This document shows positions 43,999-53,730 of a stretch of 64,000 bases of DNA, in pieces. The position numbers and the translations under genes were made by a program. The notes under the pieces are model-generated. The model was not told the DNA's origin. It did no database searches and saw only the letters and a list, made by a program, of their open reading frames with translations. Position 1 is the stretch's first letter. Each line of letters starts with the position of its first letter. This DNA comes from Candidatus Kapaibacterium sp. (lineage in GTDB: Bacteria > Bacteroidota > Ignavibacteria > Kapaibacteriales > UBA7675), in NCBI GenBank assembly GCA_028284775.1, contig JANQRB010000101.1:62001-126000 (forward strand), written 5' to 3'.

Positions 43999-46900
43999 AT
44001 GTACGATCATATGATCATTTATGCGAACGACTGCCCGCAAGGCAGGACGGACTTACATCTTTGCTCTTTGCCTCACAGACTTGTAATACTGTTCCGGACG
44101 GCGCTGGCGCTCGGCATCCTGGCTTTTATGGCAGCAGGGCCGAATCTCTACGCGCAGAACGGCTTTACCCTTAACAGCAGTGCAAGCTACCAGGGCGGCG
44201 CCTGTTTTGAGTTAACGCCGAATAACATGAACGACGAAGGCAGCGCAATGAATAATCAGACAATCGATTTGACGCAGCCCTTCGATAAGACATTTGGACT
44301 GTATTTCGGAACCATTGATGCTACCGGCGCCGATGGGATTGCATTTGTATTGCACACCGACCCGCTTGGACCGGCAGCATTCGGCGGGCAGGGCCATCAT
44401 ATCGGCTATGTCGGCATCGCCAACTGCCTGGCGGTTGAATTCGACACACATTTTAACAACCCGACGCCGCCGCAGAATGTAACCGACATTGCCGCAGATC
44501 ACATTGCCGTCGTACGCAATGGCGATCAGATCAACAATGCGGCCGGTCCGATTGCCATGACGAACCCCGCAACGAACGTTGAAGATAATCAGTGTCATAC
44601 CGGGCGCATTACATGGGATCCCGTCTCGCAGAACCTCACGATCTTTTTCGATGGCGTTCAGCGCCTCGTCTACAACTTCGCGGACGTCAGTACTTTTTTC
44701 GGCGGGGCGCCCACAGCAGTCTTCTGGGGCTTCACGGCCGGGACGGCAACCTTCTCAAACACGCATCGCGTGACCTATTTTGATCTGCCGAACCAGGTCA
44801 GCATCTGCGAGGGCCAGACCGCACAGCTTAACATCTCTCTTGACAACACGCAGGGCGTCAGCTACAACTGGACGCCGGCAACCGGCCTGAGCTGCACGAC
44901 CTGCCCCAATCCGATCGCTTCGCCCACGACGACAACGACCTACACGGCAACGGTCACCCACGCCGGGAGCTGCTGCCCGACTTCGCGTCAGGTTACCGTC
45001 GAAGTGGAGTCCTGCTGCGTGCCCGAAGGTTACGATCAGGAGTTTACGATCATTGACAACTCAAACAACGTAATCAGCGCCAACGCGGTCTGGAAAGGAA
45101 AGTATTGGGTTCAGGAGGACGTCACCGTGCAAGCCGGCGTTAATCTTGATTTAACCAATGTCGACATCTTCTTCGAAGAAGGAACCGGAATGACATTCGA
45201 GGGCACTGCCCACCTGCGCGCCAACAACTCGGTCTTCCGACCTTGCAACGAATTCGGCAGCTGGGACGGCTTCCTGGTCCGCCTGGGCGCTACCGTCAAT
45301 GTTAACGAGTGCATCTTCAAAAATGCCGACATCGGTTTGGATTTCGACTTCCTGTCGCTGTTACCGCCGACGCCATTCGGCGACTTTCAGCGAATCACGG
45401 AAAACGAATTCCTGAACAATCGCATCGCCATCAATGCCGCGGCAATGGAAGAACAGGGGGCCCAGTTTGTCGTTGTCGGCAACTCTTTTATCAACGATAA
45501 TTTGCACCCGGCCATACTCAGCAGTCCCATCATAGATGTATACGGCATTGTGCTCGTTAACCTCGGCGGCGGCAATTTCATTACGCAGAATCACTTTATT
45601 AATAATGTCGTCTTGCCCGAGCGAACTGGTCTGACCTATGGCATATTTTCCAACAACAGCAGTTTGTCGGCGCAGAAAAACTGGTTCAGCGATGTCCCGC
45701 GCTGTTTCGAAGTAACAAGCGGTTTGCTCAATTCAGCCGGCATCGTCGTCATCAGCAGCAATGTTATCGACTTCAATCAAAGGTTTCAGCCGCTCCAGTC
45801 TCAGCCTGTATTCATCAGGGTCAGCGACACTGACAATCTCTGTTATATTCAACAAAATCAGATCAACTCGGATTTGGTCGGAACGGGTATCTATGTTGCC
45901 AATACGCCGGCGGCCATCCTTCTTGCCAATGAGATTAACGCATGTTTTTCCGCCGTCCAGATGTATGATTGCCACAGCGCCCTGGTCCGCGGCAACGCAA
46001 TCACGGATCTTCTCGGCGACGGCATCTATATGGAGAACTGCTTTGCCCACATGACGGTGGAGGACAATTCGATCGAGTATTATGATCGCGGCGGTCCATC
46101 CAATGCCGGCATCTACTACCGGCTGACTGATCTCAGCGGCTACAATTCGTCGACAATTCTGATCCACAGCAATTGCGTGTTTAACGCTGCGACCTCGATC
46201 CTGCTTGCGACGACCTCAGAGCTCGGCCCGGCGCTGCCCGATGTTAAAAACAACTATCTCTATGACTACACGCACTACGGCATTTACAACGACCGTTTTA
46301 CTGGCAGCATCGGCGTCTGCACGAACTACAGCACATCGGGCCGCAACACTTTTGTCAGCAACCACCTGCCTTCGATCGGAACGGCCTACGACATTTACAG
46401 TACGGTGACCATTTCCGCCGGCTGCAACTGGGGCGCTTCGGTGGTTTTTAACGTTAACCTCAGCACAACGCCCGCCTATAACTCCACTGCCGACTGCGGT
46501 CACCAGATCGTTCAGATTCCGACCACGCCCAATCCGGACCTCATGGCGAACCGGATTCGCGAGCAGCTCACTCGGATGTATCCGCTGCTTGTCGATGGCG
46601 AACATTATACTCTAGCTTCCGGCGCTCTGTCATTCTTCAGCGAGCTGGACGAAGCCTTGCGCCTTGACTATGCACAGGGTATTATGAGTATTCTGTTTGA
46701 CAACGCCGCCGGCAGCGAAGCGGAGCGCTTCCATCGGATGCTGCTGGAATCGTCGCTGCTGGGCGGCTCAGATGCGCAATGGTTCGATTACTATTTCCAG
46801 TTAGCAAATACACAATACGACAAGGCCGCCGCTATTCTGAAGGCACTCAGGGCAGTGAACGCCGACGAGCTCGACCTGCGAACAATTGAAACGATCAGGC

Positions 46901-47358
46901 TGACACAGCTGCAAAACGGCCGTTCCCCGAGCATGCTTGATGCTGTCGATATTCGTCGCTTAAGCAGTATCGATCAGCAGCGCGGCCGCTATGCCGATGT
47001 TGCGCGCGACTTACTGCAAGTCGCGCTGGGCGGCCACGACTATATCTTCCGCAAGCCGGTGCCGTTCACAGCGGACGACGACCGGACTGCGCCGGCTCTT
47101 AACCTGCAGGAAGAGTTTGTCAGCCTCAGTCCCAATCCGGCCGAGGACGTGGTCTCCCTGGCTTACTACCTTGCCGATGCAGTCGGCGCGCAGCTTCGCA
47201 TCATTGACTATACGGGCCGCGTGCTCTTTACGCAGGCACTCGAACACAATGCCTCGCGGCTGTCGCTCGCGGTGGATCATCTGCCCGCCGGTGCATATAC
47301 CCTCAGCGTGAGCAACGCGCAAGGCACGACATTGACACATCGCTTTGTGAAGTACTGA
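43999..47358 (+). CDS. L-type-lectin/beta-helix exported protein with T9SS tail
   Basis: 1119 aa from ATG 43999 (GGGAGA 9 nt upstream). The signal segment at ~33-48 is cleaved near LYAQ (52). Residues ~53-260 look like a legume-lectin-like domain: FTLNSSASYQGGACFELTPN, ATGADGIAFVLHTDP and CLAVEFDTHFN. Then an Ig-like/PKD-type stretch: ICEGQTAQLNISL...YNWTPATGLSCTTCPNPIAS. Residues ~360-830 are right-handed beta-helix-like: repeated N-rich turns such as NVFIFEEG-type rungs, ENEFLNNRIAINAAAM and IQQNQINSDLVGTGIYVANT. A helical segment of about 150 residues follows (MANRIREQLTRMYPLLVDGE...). The tail, SLSPNPAEDVVSLAYYLADA to FVKY, is T9SS type A. Probably a carbohydrate-binding surface protein. 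Confidence 0.8.
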   Translation: MYDHMIIYANDCPQGRTDLHLCSLPHRLVILFRTALALGILAFMAAGPNLYAQNGFTLNSSASYQGGACFELTPNNMNDEGSAMNNQTIDLTQPFDKTFGLYFGTIDATGADGIAFVLHTDPLGPAAFGGQGHHIGYVGIANCLAVEFDTHFNNPTPPQNVTDIAADHIAVVRNGDQINNAAGPIAMTNPATNVEDNQCHTGRITWDPVSQNLTIFFDGVQRLVYNFADVSTFFGGAPTAVFWGFTAGTATFSNTHRVTYFDLPNQVSICEGQTAQLNISLDNTQGVSYNWTPATGLSCTTCPNPIASPTTTTTYTATVTHAGSCCPTSRQVTVEVESCCVPEGYDQEFTIIDNSNNVISANAVWKGKYWVQEDVTVQAGVNLDLTNVDIFFEEGTGMTFEGTAHLRANNSVFRPCNEFGSWDGFLVRLGATVNVNECIFKNADIGLDFDFLSLLPPTPFGDFQRITENEFLNNRIAINAAAMEEQGAQFVVVGNSFINDNLHPAILSSPIIDVYGIVLVNLGGGNFITQNHFINNVVLPERTGLTYGIFSNNSSLSAQKNWFSDVPRCFEVTSGLLNSAGIVVISSNVIDFNQRFQPLQSQPVFIRVSDTDNLCYIQQNQINSDLVGTGIYVANTPAAILLANEINACFSAVQMYDCHSALVRGNAITDLLGDGIYMENCFAHMTVEDNSIEYYDRGGPSNAGIYYRLTDLSGYNSSTILIHSNCVFNAATSILLATTSELGPALPDVKNNYLYDYTHYGIYNDRFTGSIGVCTNYSTSGRNTFVSNHLPSIGTAYDIYSTVTISAGCNWGASVVFNVNLSTTPAYNSTADCGHQIVQIPTTPNPDLMANRIREQLTRMYPLLVDGEHYTLASGALSFFSELDEALRLDYAQGIMSILFDNAAGSEAERFHRMLLESSLLGGSDAQWFDYYFQLANTQYDKAAAILKALRAVNADELDLRTIETIRLTQLQNGRSPSMLDAVDIRRLSSIDQQRGRYADVARDLLQVALGGHDYIFRKPVPFTADDDRTAPALNLQEEFVSLSPNPAEDVVSLAYYLADAVGAQLRIIDYTGRVLFTQALEHNASRLSLAVDHLPAGAYTLSVSNAQGTTLTHRFVKY

Positions 47359-47394
47359 GTTAAACAGGATGCCTGTGGGAGCGCAGGCCCGGCA

Positions 47395-47430
47395 AAGCCT
47401 GGTGGGTGAAGGTATCCACCAGGCTTCTTT
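47395..47430 (+). terminator. intrinsic terminator of the lectin/beta-helix gene
   Basis: An 11-bp perfect stem AAGCCTGGTGG (47395-47405) with CCACCAGGCTT (47416-47426) and a 10-nt loop, followed by CTTTGTAT. It is about 37 bp past the stop codon. Confidence 0.75.
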
Positions 47431-47512
47431 GTATCAAGCCCATCCTGCGAGACAAGCGTATATCGCCAGCCGCTGACATGGACAAGAGAATTGGGAAGAG
47501 CTGTTGCCCGCG

Positions 47513-47815
47513 GTACACCGGTCCAAGGAAAAAATCGCCAGGGAATGTAAATGATGCCGAATTCATACTTCCCCAATGTACGGGAATGCAATGAAGGAGA
47601 ATTCGCCGCACCGTCTCTTATGTCGACTCCAATACTCCCCCCCAGTACATCGGTCCGACGAGAAATCGCAGGGAATGCAATTGATGCCGAATTCAATACT
47701 TCCTCGATGCACAGGAATGCAGTGAAACGGAATTCGGCGCACCGTCTCTCATACCGATTCCATTTCTTCCGCAATGCACCGGAATACAATGATACGGAAT
47801 TCGGCACGCCGGCTC
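47513..47815. repeat. degenerate tandem repeats, ~131-bp period plus partial unit
   Basis: GTACACCGGTCC at 47513 recurs as GTACATCGGTCC at 47645. Within each unit GGGAATG..AATGATGCCGAATTC is followed 40 bp later by GAATGCA(A/G)TGAA...GAATTCG(C/G)CGCACCGTCTCT. A third, partial copy of the second block begins near 47775. No coding frame runs through. Confidence 0.65.
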
Positions 47816-48270
47816 CTTCGGGATTGGATCCGGTAGGTCCAGAGAAGCGCCCGTTAAGAGTCTGGAGCTGGACGTTCAGACGAATTTCCGGCCGTTGCTG
47901 CCCCGGAGCCATTGAAATGACTGGGAGGCTTCGTATTGTTGCAAGGGTTCAGCGCAAGGATGCGATAGGATGCGAGCGATTTAAGCGAGAAGTTACGCCA
48001 ACGCGGTTGATGCTGCGGAGGGAGGTATTGACCTGAACTTGAGATCGAGCATTGGAGGTGGAGCGAGGGGAGGGGGCCCAGCGGGCCAATCCCCACATCC
48101 GGATTAATTGCCTCAATAACTATTATTATCACAACTGCATCAGAAGTCCTGCCCGACAGTCACTTAAACACAAACGGCCTTAAGTGCATAGTGAATCACC
48201 GCCAGCCAAATAAGACCTTTCCCGAAGAAAAGAAATCCAAAATCATCAAAATACTTACCAGCCGTCACTG

Positions 48271-48291
48271 ATTGCCGCGACAGACGGCAAT
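48271..48291 (-). terminator. weak hairpin downstream of beta-helix gene 1
   Basis: A 7-bp stem ATTGCCG/CGGCAAT with a 7-nt loop about 60 bp past the minus-strand stop. No U run follows, so it is only a candidate. Confidence 0.25.
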
Positions 48292-48352
48292 GTACATTAC
48301 AAAAATTACTACCCCGCTTTCTTATTCAGAGCTTGAAATATACCAGCTTCTC

Positions 48353-51300
48353 TCAAGGACAAGAGCTGCCCGTTCCAGTGACACCTCCGCCGCTGCCGCT
48401 TAACAGAACCGTACCTGTTGGCAGACCGGAATTATTGCCCTGTACAAAAGCGATGACGGCTGCCGTGTCGTTATTGCCGCCGCTATAGCCTGGCAGATTG
48501 ACGGTGGCGTTGAACAACTGATCAATTCCGAAATCCGAAAAAAAGCCGCCGCCGCCAACAAAGGAATTATCTTCGATCAACGCACAAACCGTGCCGGAGT
48601 CGCCGATATTGCCGCCCGCGAGTATATAAATTGCGCTCAGCGTGAAAGGCCCCGGGTTGGCGATCGTGTTGGATGTGACGGTGGCGTTTAAAGTGCCGTC
48701 GCCTACAATGTGATCCAGTCTTATTCCCGCTTCATTGTACTGGTGCAGATTATTGTGCGTGATCGTCACGTTGTGCGTCGCGGAGCCCTGGCTGATGACT
48801 ACAATGCAATTGCCCTGCGCCGAGCCGGAAAGATTTACCCCCGCCAGCCCGATGTCATTGCGGGTGATGACACCGTTCACGTCGCTTGTCGCGGACGAGC
48901 TCGGGAAGAGGTTCATCAACAGGGCTGCACCAAGGGCGTCTCGCATCGTATTGTTGTCAAAGGTATAGCTGTAGTTGCCGGTATAGTTTGTGCCGGCCAC
49001 GAGGGTAATGCCGCCGCCACCGCTGATGATATTGCTGTGATTGTTTGAAAAGGCGCTACCGAGTACGTCGAGATCGATGTCGCAGTTATGTAGCGCCCCT
49101 ACCTGCAGCAGATCGCCGCGTGCGCTCGTGAAACGGCTGTCGCGGATAAGAATAGTCAGGCTCGCCGAATTCTGCCCTTCGATGAGAATTCCGTCGTTGC
49201 CGAGGGAGGCGTGATTGGCACCGATCGTGCAGTCGTCGATAAGTAAACGCGACAGCGTGCCGGCGGTGTTAAGGATGTTGATGTTGTCCTCCAGGCCGCC
49301 GCCAAGTACGCTACGCCGAAGGCGGGTCGGATTTGTGCCGTTGGTGTCGCTACCGCTCAGCCCCTGCAGGGTAATGCTGCCTTCGTCGTCGCCGGCACTG
49401 TTGCCATTGGCGCCGCTGATCGTCGAATAGTCCATCACGAAGCCGTTGACACTGCTGCCATAGATCGCGAAATTAGTGAAGTCGTTAAGCTGCATCCGAT
49501 TCAGGGCTACGTTTGCCACATTGTTGAGTCTGACGCCGACACCGGTCGCGGTCCCGCTGCCGCCCGTTTTATTGGCAATAGTGCCGCCGCTGCCGTTGCC
49601 TCCCAGGCTGGTGTTAAGGCCGTCGCCATTCACGGTAAAGGCGCCGCCTGTATTCGAGAGATCGATTCCGGGCGCCGTGCCGCCATTGGAGGAAACGCCT
49701 GTCAAGGTCATGGCAAGTGTCAAGCCGTCGATGTCCACGCCCGTAGCGCTGCCGCAGTTAATCGTGCCGGCGGAAGAGCCAAGTGTCCCGCCGCCAACGG
49801 CCACGAGACCCGGCTGCAGCGTGCCGCTATTACTGATATCCAGATCGCCAAAATGAATCGCTGCGCCGCTATTGCCGGAAATGTTGACGGCCGCCGCCAG
49901 ACTGTTGACAATATACAGGCGGCCGTTGATCCTGATCTGCGGGTTGCCGCTATTATTGTTCTGCAGGAGTACGCCGTTGTTTAAGCTGCCATCCGGGTCG
50001 TCATCGCTGATGGCGCCATTAAGTTCGACGGTGCCGCCGCTTCGATCGGAAATTTCCAGCACCCGTCCCGCATCGTTCGTGATCGTGCCGTCGTAACGAA
50101 TATCCGCGCTGCCTTGGTTGATAAACATGGCTGTTCCTGCCGCAGCGCTGATTGTCCCGCCCGTAGCCCTGAATCTGCCGTCGACATTTATCATGCTTAT
50201 TCCCCTCCCGGCACTGCCGGACGAAGCGACGCTGCCGCAGCTGGCCTGCAGGCTGCCGTTCTGGAGGCTCAGCGCCGGATGACCGCTCGCACTGAGATTA
50301 AGGGAATTCATCGTACAGATGCCAAAGTTCGTCCCGCTGAGAGCCGCGCCGCCCGAAGCACTGATGCTCAAGCCGCGTATGGTATTGTTCTGTGCCAGCC
50401 GAATGCCGATGCCCCCCGCATTACTGAGTGTCGGATGGGCCGTCGCCGTCGTAACTGTCTGCCCCTGCACAATGAGGTCTACGCCCTGGCCGATCAGGTC
50501 TTGGCCGTCGAGCAGCGTGATGCCGCCGCTGTAGCTGCCGCTGCCTTCAAACACAAACACGATATCGCCTGCGCCTGGAGCGCCTGGACCGCTGCCTTGC
50601 TGAGCGTTAAACGCCGCCAGGCTGTTGAATGGCGTACTCATCCGACCGTCGCCACCCGGCGCAGCTGTATTGTCGATAAACCACATGGGAGCGCTGACTG
50701 TGATGAGGACGCGCCCCTGATCCACATTGCCATCGCCGTCTTGCAGCAGATAGACGAAGGAGTCATTCCCCTGAAAAGCAAGCGGCGGATCGTATGTGAA
50801 GCTGCCGTCGGCATTCACGGAGACGCTGCCGCCTTTTAGACTGGCGCCGCCGCTGATGGGTTGAACGCCGAGTCCCGGCCGGCCGTCGGGATCGTTGTCA
50901 TTTGCGAGCAGGCCGGGCGCAGCCACGCTGAGTCTGGCATTGCCGATCACCTCGACTATATCGTCTCGGGCCAGGGGCGTCGTGCGCAGCGAACCGGGCA
51001 CCAGCCTCGCATCCGTGTCGATCGGAACAGTCAGGCTCGCCATAGAAGCCGCCGCGCCGCCGCTTTCAAAAATTTCAGTCGTCACCTGCACTTCGTCGCC
51101 GCCATCCGCGCGTCCGTCGCTATTGCCGTCATGGCCGAGGGCATCATGCATTTGTCCGCCTACTGCGAGAGTGCCCTGTTGAGAACAGCTAATGAAATAG
51201 TGAACGCTTTGAATTGCCGGATCGCCATTCCAGAAAGCAAATACTTCCACGACATCACCATTGTTTAAGGCCCCCATCCCCGTTGTCGTCACCGTGGTCG

Positions 51301-51634
51301 GGATCATAGCGCCGATGTCAGCACCGACATTGGCGAAGTTAAGGTCGAAAGGGCCGCCGCCCTGAGTCAGATTAATCCGTCGCAGGGTCCACTCCAATGC
51401 GTCGCCGGCGTCGCCGCTGCCATTGAAACGCAGGGAGCCGCTCAGAATCGTTCCGCCGCCGCAGAATGCGCTGCCGGTGGTAACATTATGAAATTCGATA
51501 CTCCGGACAGTAAGAGCAGCCGAGGCCTCTGCACTCAAGAGCAGAAATGTCAGGGCGACAGCCAGGGCGCAAGCGCGCCGAAACTGGAGACAATGGCCGT
51601 CAATACCGGAAGCTGAATCAACGATGGTGAGCAT
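48353..51634 (-). CDS. exported beta-helix protein with cadherin-like domain (copy 1)
   Basis: 1093 aa from ATG 51634, which opens a signal peptide ending SAEASA (~39); the 36-codon longer frame lacks support. The N-terminal ~210 residues (RSIEFHNVTTGSAFCGGGTI..., FAFWNGDPAIQSVHYFISC) are of unknown fold. Then a cadherin/Big-type domain: LLANDNDPDGRPG...VSVNADGSFTYDPPLAFQGN. Next comes a pectate-lyase-like opening (WFIDNTAAPGGDGRMSTPFN), then a long parallel beta-helix rich in G, S, N and T (FGICTMNSLNLSASGHPALS, INCGSATGVDIDGLTL). It ends GVTGTGSSCP without any T9SS tail, unlike its neighbours. Paralogue of the gene at the right edge. Confidence 0.8.
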   Translation of the reverse strand: MLTIVDSASGIDGHCLQFRRACALAVALTFLLLSAEASAALTVRSIEFHNVTTGSAFCGGGTILSGSLRFNGSGDAGDALEWTLRRINLTQGGGPFDLNFANVGADIGAMIPTTVTTTGMGALNNGDVVEVFAFWNGDPAIQSVHYFISCSQQGTLAVGGQMHDALGHDGNSDGRADGGDEVQVTTEIFESGGAAASMASLTVPIDTDARLVPGSLRTTPLARDDIVEVIGNARLSVAAPGLLANDNDPDGRPGLGVQPISGGASLKGGSVSVNADGSFTYDPPLAFQGNDSFVYLLQDGDGNVDQGRVLITVSAPMWFIDNTAAPGGDGRMSTPFNSLAAFNAQQGSGPGAPGAGDIVFVFEGSGSYSGGITLLDGQDLIGQGVDLIVQGQTVTTATAHPTLSNAGGIGIRLAQNNTIRGLSISASGGAALSGTNFGICTMNSLNLSASGHPALSLQNGSLQASCGSVASSGSAGRGISMINVDGRFRATGGTISAAAGTAMFINQGSADIRYDGTITNDAGRVLEISDRSGGTVELNGAISDDDPDGSLNNGVLLQNNNSGNPQIRINGRLYIVNSLAAAVNISGNSGAAIHFGDLDISNSGTLQPGLVAVGGGTLGSSAGTINCGSATGVDIDGLTLAMTLTGVSSNGGTAPGIDLSNTGGAFTVNGDGLNTSLGGNGSGGTIANKTGGSGTATGVGVRLNNVANVALNRMQLNDFTNFAIYGSSVNGFVMDYSTISGANGNSAGDDEGSITLQGLSGSDTNGTNPTRLRRSVLGGGLEDNINILNTAGTLSRLLIDDCTIGANHASLGNDGILIEGQNSASLTILIRDSRFTSARGDLLQVGALHNCDIDLDVLGSAFSNNHSNIISGGGGITLVAGTNYTGNYSYTFDNNTMRDALGAALLMNLFPSSSATSDVNGVITRNDIGLAGVNLSGSAQGNCIVVISQGSATHNVTITHNNLHQYNEAGIRLDHIVGDGTLNATVTSNTIANPGPFTLSAIYILAGGNIGDSGTVCALIEDNSFVGGGGFFSDFGIDQLFNATVNLPGYSGGNNDTAAVIAFVQGNNSGLPTGTVLLSGSGGGVTGTGSSCP

Positions 51635-52080
51635 AGGTCTTTCTTGCCTAATCTGACTTAACTTAATTGTCCGCGATGATTCACTCTTGCTGTTAAGCAG
51701 ATCGCAAGGGTCGGCCTGCTCTCTTGACATCGAGCAATGCAAGCTGTCCGACTAACCGCTCCGCTACAGTGGCGTATTCACCGACTCACGTCATCCGCGG
51801 AAGCCATGATCCGTCCGCTGTCGCTGCGGCATTAGCAGCCGGGACAGGCACAATTCTCGAATTGACTTTAGAACTGTCTTCTGAATGTCTCCCGTCCCTG
51901 CCGGAATTGTTGCAGGATCCCCCGGAAGCCTGTACTGACCCGCAAGCCGATAGCTTTAACAGAAAAAACTTAACAGCAGCCGATCAGCGATTCATCGCAA
52001 TGGCTGTACCTTGAAAAGGGAAACTTAGCACATTGACGGCTGCGAGTCTTCCATAGAAAACTTAGGGGAAGTGCAATTGC
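51635..52080. other. intergenic region upstream of beta-helix gene 1
   Basis: About 445 bp between minus-strand genes. A 96-codon plus-strand frame here (51724-52014) has no recognisable product and no ribosome-binding site. Nothing else was seen. Confidence 0.45.
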
Positions 52081-53730
52081 TCAGCCGGTCAGCAGATCAA
52101 TCAGAAAGGCCCGAATCGTCTTTCCTTTGGGTAAAGCGAGCTTTTTCCGGATGTTATAGCGATGCCAGTACACCGTATGGTGAGAGGAATGCAGGACGTC
52201 GGCGATTTCCTTTGATCGCATGTTGAAATATATCATGCTGCAGACCTGTTCTTCGGTGGCGGAGAGCGCGGGAAAGCGGGAATGCAGCGCTTCGCGCAGT
52301 TGTTGATCTTCCGTTTTGTTTGTTCCGACGACCGTTGTCATGTAGCGCCGTTCCATAGATTCGACATCTTCCAGCAGACGAGCGCGTTCGAGGGCCAGCC
52401 GCCGTTCTTCAGCCGCGAGTTCCTGCTGTCCCTTGAAAGCCGCCTGCAAATGCTCAGCCGCCGCGACGCTGTTGTCGTTTGCGTCATGTATCTCATGCAT
52501 TTGCTGATGGATATTGACTTTCAGATTGCGGTAGGAGCCTTCTTCCGCCCATCCCAGCGCTCGCGAATATGCTCGCAGGGCAAGAGACTTCCGACCCTGT
52601 TCGGCCAGAATGCGGGCGTATTCGCATTGCAGGAAAATCTTGTCATGCGATGCTCCTGACCGTTCGAAATACGCGAAAGCCTCAGCCAGCTTTTTTTTTG
52701 CCGTCGTTTCGTCGCCGAAATTCAGATGCCAGGCAGCTTCGAGCCGCAAAGCAAAGGACATCACAACGCTGCCGCCTTTTCTGCCGGCGTCAAGGCTCTC
52801 CGCTATACTCGCGTAGGCCAGCTCTTGTTCGCCCTGCTCGATATAGATTTCGCCCATTACCCCGCGCGAAGCGGCATAGATGCGTCGATTGCCATAGTCG
52901 CGACAAAGATCGGCGGTAGAGCGCAGCACATCCAGCGCCCGCTCGTATTGCCGGTCGGCATATAAAACAAGGCTCAGGTTGTATGTGGCCGTCAGAAATC
53001 CGTCGGGATAGTCAATCTGCCGAAAGATAAACAGTGCCTGCTGGTAGTACTCGATAGCCGTCGACTGGGTTCCCAGATATTCAAACACTTTGCCCAGTTG
53101 ATGGAGAATTGAGGCGCGATGCAGTTTGTTATCGGCGCCGATCATAATCTGCTCCGCTTCCAGCAGACAGGATCGCGCCTTGTGCAGCAGGCCCATCGTA
53201 ATATAGACGGTGGCAATTTTCTGCAGGGCAGAGGCGTGCTTCACATCTAGATGTTTGTTTCTGGCAATCGCCAGCGCCTGCAACAGGTACTCGAGGGCAC
53301 TATTGTTAGCCCCTCTGTCGTACTCAATAAGGCCAAGCCCCATCAGTGCATTACATTGCAGCGACGGATTCCCGATTTCCCGTCCCAAGTCCAGCGAACG
53401 ATGATGGCAGACAATTGCCTTTGCACTTTCACCGGAGATATTATACAGACCTGCGAGGGCTATATTCACACGCGCCAGCAGGCTTCGGTCATTCAACTTC
53501 GTCACCAGCTCTTGCGCCTGTAACAGCGCAGTTTCGGCTTCCGCAATCCGATGTAAATGGCTGTAAGCGATACCCTGCATCAAGCGGGCAAATCCCAGAT
53601 TGCGCTCATCTCCTTCGCGTTGTGCCGCGGCATCTGCCTGACGACTCAAGTCGAGCATCCGCCGGGGATCATTGTCAAGACACTGTTCGGCTTCTTTGTT
53701 TAATGCCGAGATTGGCTGCGCAGACTCCAT
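52081..53730 (-). CDS. TPR-repeat protein with C-terminal LuxR-type HTH
   Basis: 549 aa from ATG 53730; a TTG eight codons upstream is possible. No signal peptide. Residues ~20-420 are TPR-like helical pairs with the W-LG-Y-A-F-A-P spacing, for example LGFARLMQGIAYSHLHRIAE, ALMGLGLIEYDRGANNSALE and ASILHQLGKVFEYLGTQSTA. A coiled-coil-like stretch (AAEERRLALERARLLEDVES) leads to a LuxR/GerE-type helix-turn-helix: FPALSATEEQVCSMIYFNMR, SKEIADVLHSSHHTVYWHRY, NIRKKLAL. It is a likely cytoplasmic DNA-binding regulator with a protein-interaction domain, a common Bacteroidota architecture. No membrane segment between TPR and HTH was seen. Targets are unknown; it lies between beta-helix copy 1 and a zinc-ribbon gene. 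Confidence 0.85.
   Translation of the reverse strand: MESAQPISALNKEAEQCLDNDPRRMLDLSRQADAAAQREGDERNLGFARLMQGIAYSHLHRIAEAETALLQAQELVTKLNDRSLLARVNIALAGLYNISGESAKAIVCHHRSLDLGREIGNPSLQCNALMGLGLIEYDRGANNSALEYLLQALAIARNKHLDVKHASALQKIATVYITMGLLHKARSCLLEAEQIMIGADNKLHRASILHQLGKVFEYLGTQSTAIEYYQQALFIFRQIDYPDGFLTATYNLSLVLYADRQYERALDVLRSTADLCRDYGNRRIYAASRGVMGEIYIEQGEQELAYASIAESLDAGRKGGSVVMSFALRLEAAWHLNFGDETTAKKKLAEAFAYFERSGASHDKIFLQCEYARILAEQGRKSLALRAYSRALGWAEEGSYRNLKVNIHQQMHEIHDANDNSVAAAEHLQAAFKGQQELAAEERRLALERARLLEDVESMERRYMTTVVGTNKTEDQQLREALHSRFPALSATEEQVCSMIYFNMRSKEIADVLHSSHHTVYWHRYNIRKKLALPKGKTIRAFLIDLLTG

Larger units (their letters stand above)
47359..48352. other. intergenic region between convergent genes
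   Basis: About 1 kb without a credible gene. It holds the terminator at 47395, degenerate tandem repeats at 47513-47815 and a weak hairpin at 48271. From 47816 to 48270 nothing was recognised. Confidence 0.6.

Noticed and set aside
51724..52014. 96-codon plus-strand frame upstream of beta-helix gene 1
   Set aside because: No recognisable domain and no ribosome-binding site; it overlaps the leader of the minus-strand gene.
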